Positions 1 through 9,168 of a DNA stretch of 9,983 bases are shown here, one piece after another. This DNA is from Acidobacteriota bacterium. Lineage in GTDB: Bacteria > Acidobacteriota > Thermoanaerobaculia > Thermoanaerobaculales > Thermoanaerobaculaceae. Positions within the stretch are counted from its first letter, which is position 1, and every line of letters begins with the position of its first letter. The stretch is taken from contig DAIDOU010000268.1 in the NCBI GenBank assembly GCA_027458945.1, positions 1-9,983 on the forward strand, given 5' to 3'. The notes under the pieces are model-generated. The model was not told the origin of the DNA and did not search any database. It worked only from the letters and a program-made list of their open reading frames with translations. The position numbers and the translations under genes were made by a program.

Positions 1-94
1 CGTTGGCCAGCAGCGTGCGCTCGAACCACCCGCGGTTGCCGCCCTTGAGGGCGATCTCGTGCACCGTCGCGATGACGCTGGAAACCTGCTCCAA
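1..94 (-). CDS. thiI: ThiI-like tRNA 4-thiouridine synthetase, N-terminal fragment (cut by window edge)
   Basis: Only the first 31 codons lie inside the window; the gene continues off the left edge. The reading frame gives a short start, then VIATVHEIALKGGNRGWFER and TLLAN. The pattern EIALKG-x-NR-x-x-FE-x-x-L-x-x-N is the characteristic opening of the ferredoxin-like N-terminal domain of ThiI. ThiI is a cytoplasmic enzyme that puts sulfur on uridine 8 of tRNA; in some bacteria it also supplies sulfur for the thiazole of thiamine. The start is taken as TTG at 94-92 because GGAGG lies 4 bases upstream and no ATG or GTG occurs at a sensible place in this frame; the next in-frame GTG would remove part of the conserved strand. 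The gene is divergent from the exported-protein gene at 236. The family call rests on about 20 residues, so THUMP, PP-loop and rhodanese domains cannot be checked here. Confidence 0.7.
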   Translation of the reverse strand, partial: MEQVSSVIATVHEIALKGGNRGWFERTLLAN

Positions 95-235
95 GTTGCC
101 TCCGCGCCGGAGCCTAACACACCGGCACCGCCATCGGCGGAACTCCCCGCGCCACGGCCCGCTTCTGATTTCTCAGCGGGTGTGGAGGCGGGTGCGACGG
201 TAGCTTGTGCCGCGACTGCGCTAGGATTGAACACG
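95..235. other. Divergent intergenic region between thiI and the exported-protein gene
   Basis: This 141-base gap should carry promoters for both outward-facing genes. I found a Shine-Dalgarno for each (GGAGG before the minus-strand TTG; AGGA at 223-226 before the plus-strand ATG at 236). I found no convincing -35/-10 pair on either strand. Reading frames run open across it on the plus strand, but their composition and lack of a start with a ribosome site argue that they are not coding. Confidence 0.5.
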
Positions 236-1237
236 ATGATCGCGACGTTGGTCCTGCTGGCTGCGGCGCAGCCCCTGCATTTCACGGTGGGCTACCAGAC
301 GGCCGAGGTCCGCACCGGGTCGGAGGTGACGGCCCGGGTCCTGTGCGTCTCGGCGAATGGCGTGGAACCCTCGCTGATGACGGACGCGCAGCGCCAGTAC
401 CGGGAGGACGTCCTGCGGCGCGTCGATTCGACCTGGGAGGGCGAGACGTGGAAGGGGAGGCTGCGCCTCGCGCTGGCGCTCTCGCAGGCCGATGACGCGG
501 CCCCGGGCGCCGTCGTGAACCAGGTAAGCTGCCGGTTCCTCTTTCCCGACGAGAAGGTCGTTCGGGTCGACTTCCTGTTCTCGAACCCGACGGGCTCGGA
601 TGCCGTCGTGGTGGAAGACCTGGAGAGCGGGCAGTACCTCGCGGTGGAGCACGTCGGTAAACCCTCTGACCTTTCGAAGCTTTTCACGGAGTTGTTCAAA
701 CCGGCGTTCGACCCGAGCCAGAAGAAGAGGGAGCGAGATGAGGCGGAGCGCGAAGAACTGCTGCGCCGCATCCGCGAGGAGTCCAAACGCGCTGCCGCGA
801 AGACGCGGGCCGTCGCCGAGGTCAACGGCCAGCGCGACCTCCTCCCCGAGGGGGTCGCCGCCGACGACATCGGCGCCGCGCTCGCGCGGATGTGGGACAA
901 CCTCGACGGTGAGCCTTGCCGGCGGATCGAGCGCGTCCTCGGCGTCCTGGCGGTCGTCCGCACAGCCATTGGGAAGGCGAGCGATTACAAGACGCTGGTA
1001 TGGGGCGCGGATCTGCCGGCGTCGGCGCTGCGGTTCAAGGGCATGCCGGCGATCGCGGCGGCGGCCGGGACGCGCCTCGTCCGGACCTCCAATTTCAGAG
1101 GTGAAGTCATGGACCTGCAGCCGCCCCCGGAGGAGGTCGTCAAGCCGTTCTACGGTCGGCGGGGCTGGTGGGTCCTCGACTTCTCGGCCTCGTTCCCGTC
1201 CCAGGTCGAGCGCCTCCTGTGCGGCGACCGAAGGTAG
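236..1237 (+). CDS. Probable exported or lipid-face-anchored protein of unknown function (333 aa)
   Basis: I do not recognise the family. The ATG at 236 is chosen over an in-frame GTG at 59 because AGGA at 223-226 lies 9 bases before it. The protein then begins with a hydrophobic stretch, MIATLVLLAAAQP, that looks like a short signal peptide or anchor, though it lacks the usual positive N-region. Residues about 15-145 look like a beta-rich domain with alternating hydrophobics and two cysteines (37, 99). Residues about 158-196 are highly charged and helix-forming, rich in KRERDEAEREE-type sequence, and probably form a coiled coil. The C-terminal third (about 205-333) is a mixed domain with an aromatic segment, GRRGWWVLDFSASF, near the end. 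There are no catalytic motifs I can name. It is monocistronic: divergent from thiI and convergent with the nifJ operon. Transcription probably ends at the stem-loop at 1243-1315. Confidence 0.75.
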   Translation: MIATLVLLAAAQPLHFTVGYQTAEVRTGSEVTARVLCVSANGVEPSLMTDAQRQYREDVLRRVDSTWEGETWKGRLRLALALSQADDAAPGAVVNQVSCRFLFPDEKVVRVDFLFSNPTGSDAVVVEDLESGQYLAVEHVGKPSDLSKLFTELFKPAFDPSQKKRERDEAEREELLRRIREESKRAAAKTRAVAEVNGQRDLLPEGVAADDIGAALARMWDNLDGEPCRRIERVLGVLAVVRTAIGKASDYKTLVWGADLPASALRFKGMPAIAAAAGTRLVRTSNFRGEVMDLQPPPEEVVKPFYGRRGWWVLDFSASFPSQVERLLCGDRR

Positions 1238-1242
1238 GAAAC

Positions 1243-1315
1243 GGGAAGAGGGGAGACGGAAGACGGAAGACGAGGCCGCCTGTGAGTCTTGTCTTCCTTC
1301 TCCCCTCTCCCTTTT
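1243..1315 (+). terminator. Long purine/pyrimidine stem-loop followed by TTTT, probable terminator of the 236 gene
   Basis: The purine arm at 1243-1264 and the pyrimidine arm at 1291-1311 are complementary over about 21 pairs with one bulge and one mismatch, around a 26-base loop. The pyrimidine arm runs straight into TTTT at 1312-1315. It begins 5 bases after the stop codon at 1237, where an intrinsic terminator is expected. The stem is unusually long and strand-asymmetric (nearly all purine against all pyrimidine), and the T-run is short. It may therefore be a mobile or repetitive intergenic element that serves as a terminator rather than a standard one. Confidence 0.45.
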
Positions 1316-1339
1316 GCCGTCTTCGCGTCTCAAGACCAA

Positions 1340-1359
1340 GGGCGGCCTCGCGGCCGCCC
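1340..1359. terminator. Perfect 8-bp GC hairpin between convergent genes
   Basis: GGGCGGCC, loop TCGC, GGCCGCCC: a perfect 8-bp stem in the convergent gap between the exported-protein gene and the nifJ/DHOD-like operon. It could stop transcription from either side. Neither flank has a U-run, so a pause or a Rho-assisted site is as likely as intrinsic termination. Confidence 0.35.
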
Positions 1360-1384
1360 CTCGTGCACCTGTCGTTGTCTCTTC

Positions 1385-1454
1385 GGTCCACGGACCACGG
1401 ACCACGGTCCACGGACCACGGTCCACGGACCACGGTCCACGGACCACGGACCAC
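1385..1454. repeat. Ten tandem GGWCCAC heptamers
   Basis: Ten back-to-back 7-base units, each GGTCCAC or GGACCAC, differ only at the third base. In order the variable base is T,A,A,T,A,T,A,T,A,A. Each unit contains the palindrome GGWCC, so the array can fold on itself in many registers. It ends 10 bases before the stop codon of the DHOD-like gene (1465). Heptamer runs of this kind are seen between genes in some environmental bacteria; their role is not known to me. A related, degenerate run lies at 6264-6300. Confidence 0.9.
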
Positions 1455-1464
1455 GTCTTCGTCG

Positions 1465-2457
1465 TTACGGCTTCCACCCCTGCAGGATGCGCATGTAGTT
1501 GGCGCGCTCGAGCGCCTGCGGGTTCGGGCAGCTCTGGTGGCTCATACTTCCCTGCATCTGGGCGAGCGATTCGTACTCGTGCTCCGCCATCCAGCTCGCC
1601 ATCCCGTCGCGCAGCGTCGCGAGGTGGGCCGGGCCGCGCTGGAGCAGGGCGGAGACGACCTGCACCGCGTGCGCGCCGGCCATCACCGCCTTGATCGCGT
1701 CGACCGGCGTGTGCACGCCGCCGGAGCAGGCGAGGGAGCCCTTGACGTGACCGGAGAGGATCGCGAGCCAGCGCAGGCGCAGCAGCAGCTCCGAGGAGTC
1801 GGAGAGCTTCAGGCTCGGCACCACCTCGAGCGCCTCGACGTCGAGGTCGGGCTGGTAGAAGCGGTTGAAGAGCACGAGGCCGTCGGCGCCGCCGTCGTCG
1901 AGCTGCTTGGCGAGGTGGGCGAGCGAGGAGTAGAACGGCGACAGCTTCACGGCGACCGGGATCTTGACTCCCTGCTTGACGGTCTTGAGCCCCTCGAGCG
2001 CCCGGCGCTCGACGGCGTCGCTCGTCTCCCACGCCTGCGTCGCGAGGTAGTAGACGTTGAGCTCGAGCGCGTCGGCGCCGGCCTGCTCGATCAGCCTGGC
2101 GTAGTCGAGCCACCCCGCCGGGCTGGTGCCGTTGAGCGAGCCGATCACCGGGACCTTCACCGCCGCCTTGATCCGGCGGACCTGCTCGAGGTAGGACTCC
2201 GGACCGAGGCGGAACTCCTGCGGCTGGGGGAAGTAGGAGAGCGCCTCGGCGAACGAGTCCGCGTGCGACTCCATGTCCATGACGGTGCCGAGCTGCTCGC
2301 GCGTGATCTGCTCCTCGAACAGCGAGTGCATCACGATCGCGGCGCAACCGGCATCCTCGAGCTTCCTGACCGTGTCCAGGTCGTCGACCATCGGCGAGGC
2401 GCCGGCGACGAGCGGGTTGGCGAGCTTGAGGCCGAGGTACGTGGTCGAGAGGTCCAT
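1465..2457 (-). CDS. Dihydroorotate dehydrogenase-like flavoprotein (330 aa), nifJ-linked
   Basis: This is a TIM-barrel protein of the dihydroorotate dehydrogenase superfamily, expected to bind FMN and act in the cytoplasm. Visible landmarks are NPLVAGASP (residues 14-22), SLNGTS (107-112), ELNVYY (132-137), VKLSPF with the FMN-contacting lysine K171, and the phosphate-binding end SGGVHT (245-250) followed by VVSALLQRG (267-275). At the place where true class 1 enzymes have N-x-S-C-P-N with the catalytic cysteine (class 2 has serine), this protein reads LNVYYLATQ, with no Cys or Ser. It matches the group annotated as 'dihydroorotate dehydrogenase-like', which often sits beside nifJ, rather than PyrD, and no pyrimidine genes are near. 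The ATG at 2457 is preceded by AGGGGG and lies 10 bp after the nifJ stop, so the two genes are cotranscribed and probably translationally coupled. An in-frame upstream extension to 2496 would overlap nifJ and is unlikely. The true substrate is unknown. Confidence 0.85.
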   Translation of the reverse strand: MDLSTTYLGLKLANPLVAGASPMVDDLDTVRKLEDAGCAAIVMHSLFEEQITREQLGTVMDMESHADSFAEALSYFPQPQEFRLGPESYLEQVRRIKAAVKVPVIGSLNGTSPAGWLDYARLIEQAGADALELNVYYLATQAWETSDAVERRALEGLKTVKQGVKIPVAVKLSPFYSSLAHLAKQLDDGGADGLVLFNRFYQPDLDVEALEVVPSLKLSDSSELLLRLRWLAILSGHVKGSLACSGGVHTPVDAIKAVMAGAHAVQVVSALLQRGPAHLATLRDGMASWMAEHEYESLAQMQGSMSHQSCPNPQALERANYMRILQGWKP

Positions 2458-2467
2458 GCTGTCCCCC

Positions 2468-6064
<3,597 letters not shown>

Positions 6065-6068
6065 GACA

Positions 6069-6077
6069 TCCCTCCTT
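6069..6077 (-). promoter_or_regulatory. Strong Shine-Dalgarno of nifJ
   Basis: Read on the minus strand, TAAGGAGGG ends about 5 bases before the ATG at 6064. It fixes that start against the open frame that continues upstream to 6259. Confidence 0.8.
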
Positions 6078-6148
6078 AAGTGGGGCGCCGCTCCGCATCC
6101 TGCAAACCTTCCGGGGGGCGGAACCTGCGATCCGGTCCACGTCCAAAT

Positions 6149-6164
6149 CGTGAACCGTTTCACA
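6149..6164 (-). promoter_or_regulatory. CRP/FNR-like operator at the nifJ transcription start
   Basis: On the minus strand the site reads TGTGA, six bases (AACGGT), TCACG. This matches the TGTGA-N6-TCACA consensus of CRP-type regulators at nine of ten defined positions, and it includes a perfect GTGAA/TTCAC inverted repeat (6150-6163). It lies directly after the predicted -10, covering about +1 to +16, a position normally used for repression rather than activation. Which regulator binds is not known from this window. Confidence 0.45.
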
Positions 6165-6170
6165 ACGGGG

Positions 6171-6199
6171 AGTCTAGGCGTTTCGGCCGGGTTTGACAA
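6171..6199 (-). promoter_or_regulatory. Sigma70-type promoter of the nifJ operon
   Basis: On the minus strand: -35 TTGTCA (6199-6194, 5/6 to TTGACA), exactly 17 bases, -10 TAGACT (6176-6171, 4/6 to TATAAT). The predicted start is near 6164, which gives a leader of about 100 bases before the ATG at 6064. It sits between nifJ and the heptamer element. Confidence 0.6.
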
Positions 6200-6263
6200 G
6201 ACCGCGGAGGCAGGGCTCCGGGAACGGAAGAGACGTAGCCGGTGGCCGGTGGGAGGCAACGAC

Positions 6264-6300
6264 CGTGGATCGTGGATCGTGGGTCGTAGAGACCGTGGTC
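6264..6300. repeat. Degenerate heptamer run related to the 1385 array
   Basis: Plus-strand units are CGTGGAT, CGTGGAT, CGTGGGT, CGTAGAG, then after a 2-base offset CGTGGTC. On the minus strand they read as GATCCAC/GACCCAC/GGACCAC, the same family as the GGWCCAC array but in the opposite orientation and more decayed. Confidence 0.7.
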
Positions 6301-6303
6301 CGA

Positions 6304-6368
6304 AGAAGCAGAGGTCTGGGTTTGGGTCGTGTCTCTGTCTTCCCTCTTCCCTTTTCCCTCTCGCTTCT
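6304..6368. repeat. Purine/pyrimidine inverted repeat, second copy of the intergenic element
   Basis: AGAAGCAGAGG (6304-6314) pairs with CCTCTCGCTTCT (6357-6368) with one bulge. The right side is a pyrimidine tract, GTCTTCCCTCTTCCCTTTTC, beginning near 6337. It closely resembles the tract at 1291-1315. It lies beside the heptamer run, repeating the association seen at 1243-1454. Confidence 0.55.
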
Positions 6369-6414
6369 GACGATCTTCACAGAGCTCGGGCGAAGGTCGG
6401 GGCGAGGGGGGCGA

Positions 6415-6489
6415 TGGCGGCCCTGACGGGAATCGAACCCGTGCTGCCGGCTTGAAGGGCCGGTGTCCTAACCGTTAGACGACAGGGCC
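6415..6489 (-). tRNA. tRNA-Glu (anticodon UUC)
   Basis: The minus strand folds as a full cloverleaf. The acceptor GGCCCTG (6489-6483) pairs with CAGGGCC (6425-6419). The D arm contains GTCTAACGGTTAGGAC. The anticodon stem CCGGC/GCCGG encloses loop CCTTCAA with anticodon TTC. The T arm is CGGGTTCGAATCCCG. The discriminator is G and CCA is encoded (6417-6415). Anticodon UUC reads GAA/GAG glutamate codons. A 12-bp palindrome (CGCGGGCCCGCG, 6492-6503) lies just upstream of the 5' end. I saw no clear promoter for it. Confidence 0.96.
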
Positions 6490-6647
6490 GTCGCGGGCCC
6501 GCGCAGGTTACCACAGCGACGACGGCATGGGGCTTCCCGCGCAGGTCGCTGCTGATCTCTCGCGCTCCGGAACCTTTGCCTCGGGCCTGGCCCGCCCATG
6601 TTGCCGGAGGCGCCGGCCGGCGCCGATCTTCCCAAGATCGAGTGGGC
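6490..6647. other. Spacer between regulator gene and tRNA-Glu, with two palindromes
   Basis: Downstream of the regulator stop (6648, minus strand) lie a perfect 7-bp hairpin CGATCTT-CCC-AAGATCG (6624-6640) and, sharing its edge, a 16-bp perfect palindrome GGCGCCGGCCGGCGCC (6609-6624). They could end the regulator transcript, but there is no U-run on the minus strand. Nothing coding is supported here. Confidence 0.45.
6624..6640 (-). terminator. Hairpin after the regulator gene, possible terminator
   Basis: A 7-bp perfect stem with a 3-base loop, 7 bases past the regulator stop codon on the minus strand, directly abutting a 16-bp GC palindrome. The position fits termination; the absence of a T-tract is against a simple intrinsic terminator. 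Confidence 0.35.
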
Positions 6648-8786
6648 TCAACGGGTCTGCGAGGGCTGCGATCGAACCAGGTCCTGGAAACGAGCGTCGC
6701 TCCGCAGCGGGTCCCAGGCCGGGTCGAGGCGCAGCCACGCCAGCGAGACCAGGCTGGGAACCGAGAGGAGGCGCTCGAGCAAGGCGGTGGCGGGTTCGAT
6801 CTCTCCGACTCGAGCCATCACCTCGGCCTCCTGGATCATGCAGTTGGGGCCGTCGTACGCATCGCTCGAGATCGGAAGCGCGGCGGCCGCCCGCTGCGCC
6901 AGGCGCACCGCCTCCTCCTTGTGCCCGAGGGCTGCGTCGGCGCGCGCCGCGCCGAGCTGAATCCACGGCCCATCCGGCCCGGCCGCCTCGATGCGTTCGG
7001 GTCCGGCCAGCGCGATCGAGCACGCCCGGGTGGCGCCCGGCCTGTCGCCGGCGGCGTCGAGGTATAGACAGTGAAGCAGGTCTCTTGAGCCGTACCGGAA
7101 CGGTCCCAGCTGCGCGTCCGCCCGCACTCCCGCCAGTGTCTCGACGGCAGCGTTGAAGTGCCGCCGGAGGTATTCAAGGTACGAACGGCACAGGAGAGCA
7201 TCGGAGTCGCCGGGAAGCGGCGTGTCGGCGAGCACGCGCTCAGCGCGGTCGAGGTTTCTACCCCAAAGGAGATCATTCCAGAACCTTCGCAGGTACGGGT
7301 CGTTTCGGTCGGGCGAGAGGTTCGTCGCCCGCTGGAAGGCCCGGTCCGCCTCGGCATACGCTCGCATGCGGACGAGGGTGTCACCCAGGGCCAACAAGGC
7401 GGTGTAGTTGGCGGGGTCGAGGTCGACCACCCGTTCGATCTCGCGGCGCGCCTCCGTCCACTTTCCCTGCCTCCGATGCACGTCGGTGATGAGCGCGAGC
7501 AGCTCGCTGTCGTTGGGGAGGGAGCGCGCCGCGATTTCATACTCCGCCAGGGCCCCGGCAAAGTCGCGATGCCCGAACTGCTGGATCGCCCCGAGCGCGA
7601 GATGGGCCTCGGGCAGATCCGGACGGAGTTCGACCGCGCGCCGGGCGGCCTGGTCGGCCTTCGCGAGACGATCGGGGGTCGTGTCGATCCCGAGGTGGTA
7701 GATGCGGGAATCCGCTACCGAGAGCTCCGCAAACGCCTCGGCGAACGTGGGGTCGAGCTTCACGGCGCGGTCGAACATCGAGACGGCGAGCCCCATCTGC
7801 TCCCGGCTGCGCAGATCGTGGTAGCGCATCCCGCAGAGGTAGGCCTGGTACGCGTCCGGGTTCGCGGTCGGCATGGCTGCCAATCGCCTTTGCTCGGCTC
7901 CTCGAATGGGGACGCCGAGCTCCTGGATCGCGTCTCCTGCGATCACCGCGCCGACCTCGAGCACGTCCGTGGGGTCGGTCCGATAGCTCTGTCCCCACAG
8001 GAGCGTGTCGTCGGTCGCCCGGATCAGCTGGGCGTTGACTCGAAGCGACTCGCCTTTCGACTGATCGGTTTCCCAGCGCACGCTCCCGTCCAGGATGAAG
8101 CTGACGCCCAATTCGCCGGCGATCTGATGGGCGGACCATCCCGCCTTGGCACAGGAGGAGGCGCTCGCGCGCGAGCTGACCACGATCCCGTGGACCGCGG
8201 CGAACCTGGTCGTGATGTCGTCCGTAATGCCCAGCGCCACATACTCCTGCGCGGCCGGTCCGAAGTTCTGGAACGGCATCACGACGATCCTTACCGGCCC
8301 TTTCCCCTGCGGCAGGAGGTGCGAGGCGTGGAGCCACCGAATCGCCGCCCAGGCTGCAACAGCGAGGACCGCGAGGACTCCCGCCGACAGCATCATCCAA
8401 CCCGGTCTCCTGTGCGTCTCTGGCGGCCGCTGGACCGCGACGGCCGGCGCCGCATCCGGTTCCGAGAGCGGCGAAACCGGCGCGATCAGGCGGTAGCCCC
8501 GGGTTGGGATCGTCTCGATGTAGGCGGGGTTGCGCACGTCGTCCCCGAGGGTCTGGCGGATCACCGCAACGGCATGCGTGAGGGTGCCCTCGGAGACGAA
8601 CTCCTTCCCCCACACCGCATCGAGGATCTCCTCCTTCGACACGACTTTGCCGCCGTGCTGCGCGAGGTAGACCAGCAAGTCCATGAAGCGCGGCTGCAGC
8701 GCCGCCGACTCGGGGCCCCGCGAAACCCGATTCAGGCTCGGCTGGACCAGCCAGTCACCGAGGCGGAAATCCTCTGTTGAGGTCAT
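6648..8786 (-). CDS. Membrane-anchored winged-helix transcriptional regulator with TolB-like and TPR domains (712 aa)
   Basis: It is a CadC/ToxR-style one-piece regulator. The N-terminal OmpR/PhoB-type winged helix is at about 7-102; its recognition-helix region is EGTLTHAVAVIRQTL (66-80) and its wing is TIPTRGYRL (92-100). A proline-rich linker follows, then one transmembrane segment at about 130-151 (WMMLSAGVLAVLAVAAWAAI). The extracytoplasmic part starts with a TolB/FlgO-like domain at about 164-285 (IVVMPFQNFG, then FILDGSVRW and LLWGQSY). TPR-type helical repeats run from about 300 to the end, with typical A-x-x-LDP turns such as AVKLDPTFAEA. It closes with a WDPLRSDARFQDLV motif common at the end of this family. 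The DNA-binding part is cytoplasmic and the sensor part periplasmic. The ATG at 8786 is chosen because the winged helix begins at once after it and a promoter lies just upstream; the Shine-Dalgarno is weak. The gene is divergent from the repeat protein at 9182. Ligand and targets are unknown. Confidence 0.92.
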   Translation of the reverse strand: MTSTEDFRLGDWLVQPSLNRVSRGPESAALQPRFMDLLVYLAQHGGKVVSKEEILDAVWGKEFVSEGTLTHAVAVIRQTLGDDVRNPAYIETIPTRGYRLIAPVSPLSEPDAAPAVAVQRPPETHRRPGWMMLSAGVLAVLAVAAWAAIRWLHASHLLPQGKGPVRIVVMPFQNFGPAAQEYVALGITDDITTRFAAVHGIVVSSRASASSCAKAGWSAHQIAGELGVSFILDGSVRWETDQSKGESLRVNAQLIRATDDTLLWGQSYRTDPTDVLEVGAVIAGDAIQELGVPIRGAEQRRLAAMPTANPDAYQAYLCGMRYHDLRSREQMGLAVSMFDRAVKLDPTFAEAFAELSVADSRIYHLGIDTTPDRLAKADQAARRAVELRPDLPEAHLALGAIQQFGHRDFAGALAEYEIAARSLPNDSELLALITDVHRRQGKWTEARREIERVVDLDPANYTALLALGDTLVRMRAYAEADRAFQRATNLSPDRNDPYLRRFWNDLLWGRNLDRAERVLADTPLPGDSDALLCRSYLEYLRRHFNAAVETLAGVRADAQLGPFRYGSRDLLHCLYLDAAGDRPGATRACSIALAGPERIEAAGPDGPWIQLGAARADAALGHKEEAVRLAQRAAAALPISSDAYDGPNCMIQEAEVMARVGEIEPATALLERLLSVPSLVSLAWLRLDPAWDPLRSDARFQDLVRSQPSQTR

Positions 8787-8811
8787 GCTCCGACGTCCGT
8801 ATTGTCGCCGG

Positions 8812-8820
8812 ATTATAGCA
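8812..8820 (-). promoter_or_regulatory. Extended -10 promoter of the regulator gene
   Basis: On the minus strand the site reads TGCTATAAT: a perfect TATAAT preceded by TG one base away, the extended -10 form. The predicted transcription start is near 8805, leaving a leader of only about 19 bases before the ATG at 8786. No good -35 is found 16-18 bases upstream, as is usual for extended -10 promoters. Confidence 0.6.
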
Positions 8821-8953
8821 ACTCTTTCGCTGCTTAGACACTTCCGACGCTGCTGGAACCAAACTGCTCGCCAGTGCACGGAGAAAATCAGGGAAAAGAC
8901 CGGGCCGCCGCCGGGGAATAGACAGGACTTCCGAGGTGGTCGGGCCCACGCTG

Positions 8954-8978
8954 GTTGACATGAGGACGTCATGAAAAC
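8954..8978. promoter_or_regulatory. Imperfect dyad, candidate operator
   Basis: The arms CATGA (8959-8963) and TCATG (8969-8973) are perfectly inverted around GGACG. GTT (8954-8956) and AAC (8976-8978) extend the symmetry, so 8 of 10 outward positions pair. A perfect TTGACA (8955-8960) lies in the left arm, although no matching -10 follows at 16-18 bases. It is a possible binding site for the divergent winged-helix regulator or another dimeric factor. Confidence 0.35.
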
Positions 8979-9168
8979 GGCCAGACCGTCGCGCAGGCCA
9001 AGGCTCAAGGGCCTCTTCTCCGAGATCCTGGAGTGTGGGAAACCCGGTTCTCCCAGGACGCCCTTCGGCCCCCGGAGCACAGTCGCTTCGGGTCTATCCG
9101 ACAACCTGACGCGGCGCTCCTCCGTTGGGAGCGTGCGACGCGCGTCACCAGCTGTGGGCCGCAAGTAA
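8971..9168 (+). CDS. Doubtful small basic ORF (65 aa)
   Basis: The ORF starts with ATG at 8971, preceded by GAGG at 8962-8965, and ends with TAA at 9168, 13 bases before the next gene's ATG. The product is rich in Arg, Ser and Pro (it begins MKTARPSRRPRLKGLF), has no recognisable fold or signal, and its composition resembles translated non-coding GC-rich DNA. Its start codon lies inside the dyad at 8954-8978. It could be a leader peptide coupled to the repeat protein, but chance is more likely. Confidence 0.2.
   Translation: MKTARPSRRPRLKGLFSEILECGKPGSPRTPFGPRSTVASGLSDNLTRRSSVGSVRRASPAVGRK

Larger units (their letters stand above)
6065..6414. other. Intergenic region between nifJ and tRNA-Glu
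   Basis: This 350-base gap holds, from left to right, the nifJ Shine-Dalgarno, a GC-rich leader, the CRP-like palindrome, the promoter, and then a degenerate heptamer run (6264-6300). A pyrimidine-rich tract (about 6333-6368) follows. I see no protein-coding gene; the open frames crossing it are continuations of shadows. Confidence 0.6.

Noticed and set aside
59..235. An N-terminal extension of the exported protein starting at GTG 59
   Set aside because: It has no ribosome site, overlaps the divergent thiI start, and would bury the hydrophobic N-terminus that begins at 236.
1385..1454. Possible CRISPR array
   Set aside because: The units are 7 bases and contiguous, with no spacers and no cas genes nearby.
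1526..1540. The SCPN motif near the C-terminus of the DHOD-like protein as a displaced catalytic cysteine
   Set aside because: It lies at residues 309-312, after the barrel, far from the loop at 134-140 that faces FMN. The resemblance to the class 1 NxSCPN motif looks coincidental.
221..2347. A 708-aa minus-strand frame running across the exported-protein gene, the heptamers and the DHOD-like gene
   Set aside because: It crosses an intergenic repeat region and a convergent gene junction, and its sequence is Arg-rich with no domain.
6415..6489. tRNA-Glu as an integration site of a mobile island
   Set aside because: No integrase, no direct repeat of the tRNA 3' end and no phage genes are visible in the window.
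8955..8983. TTGACA at 8955 as a sigma70 promoter for the repeat protein
   Set aside because: At 17 bases the -10 position reads CGGCCA, and neighbouring spacings are no better. I keep the site only as a possible operator.
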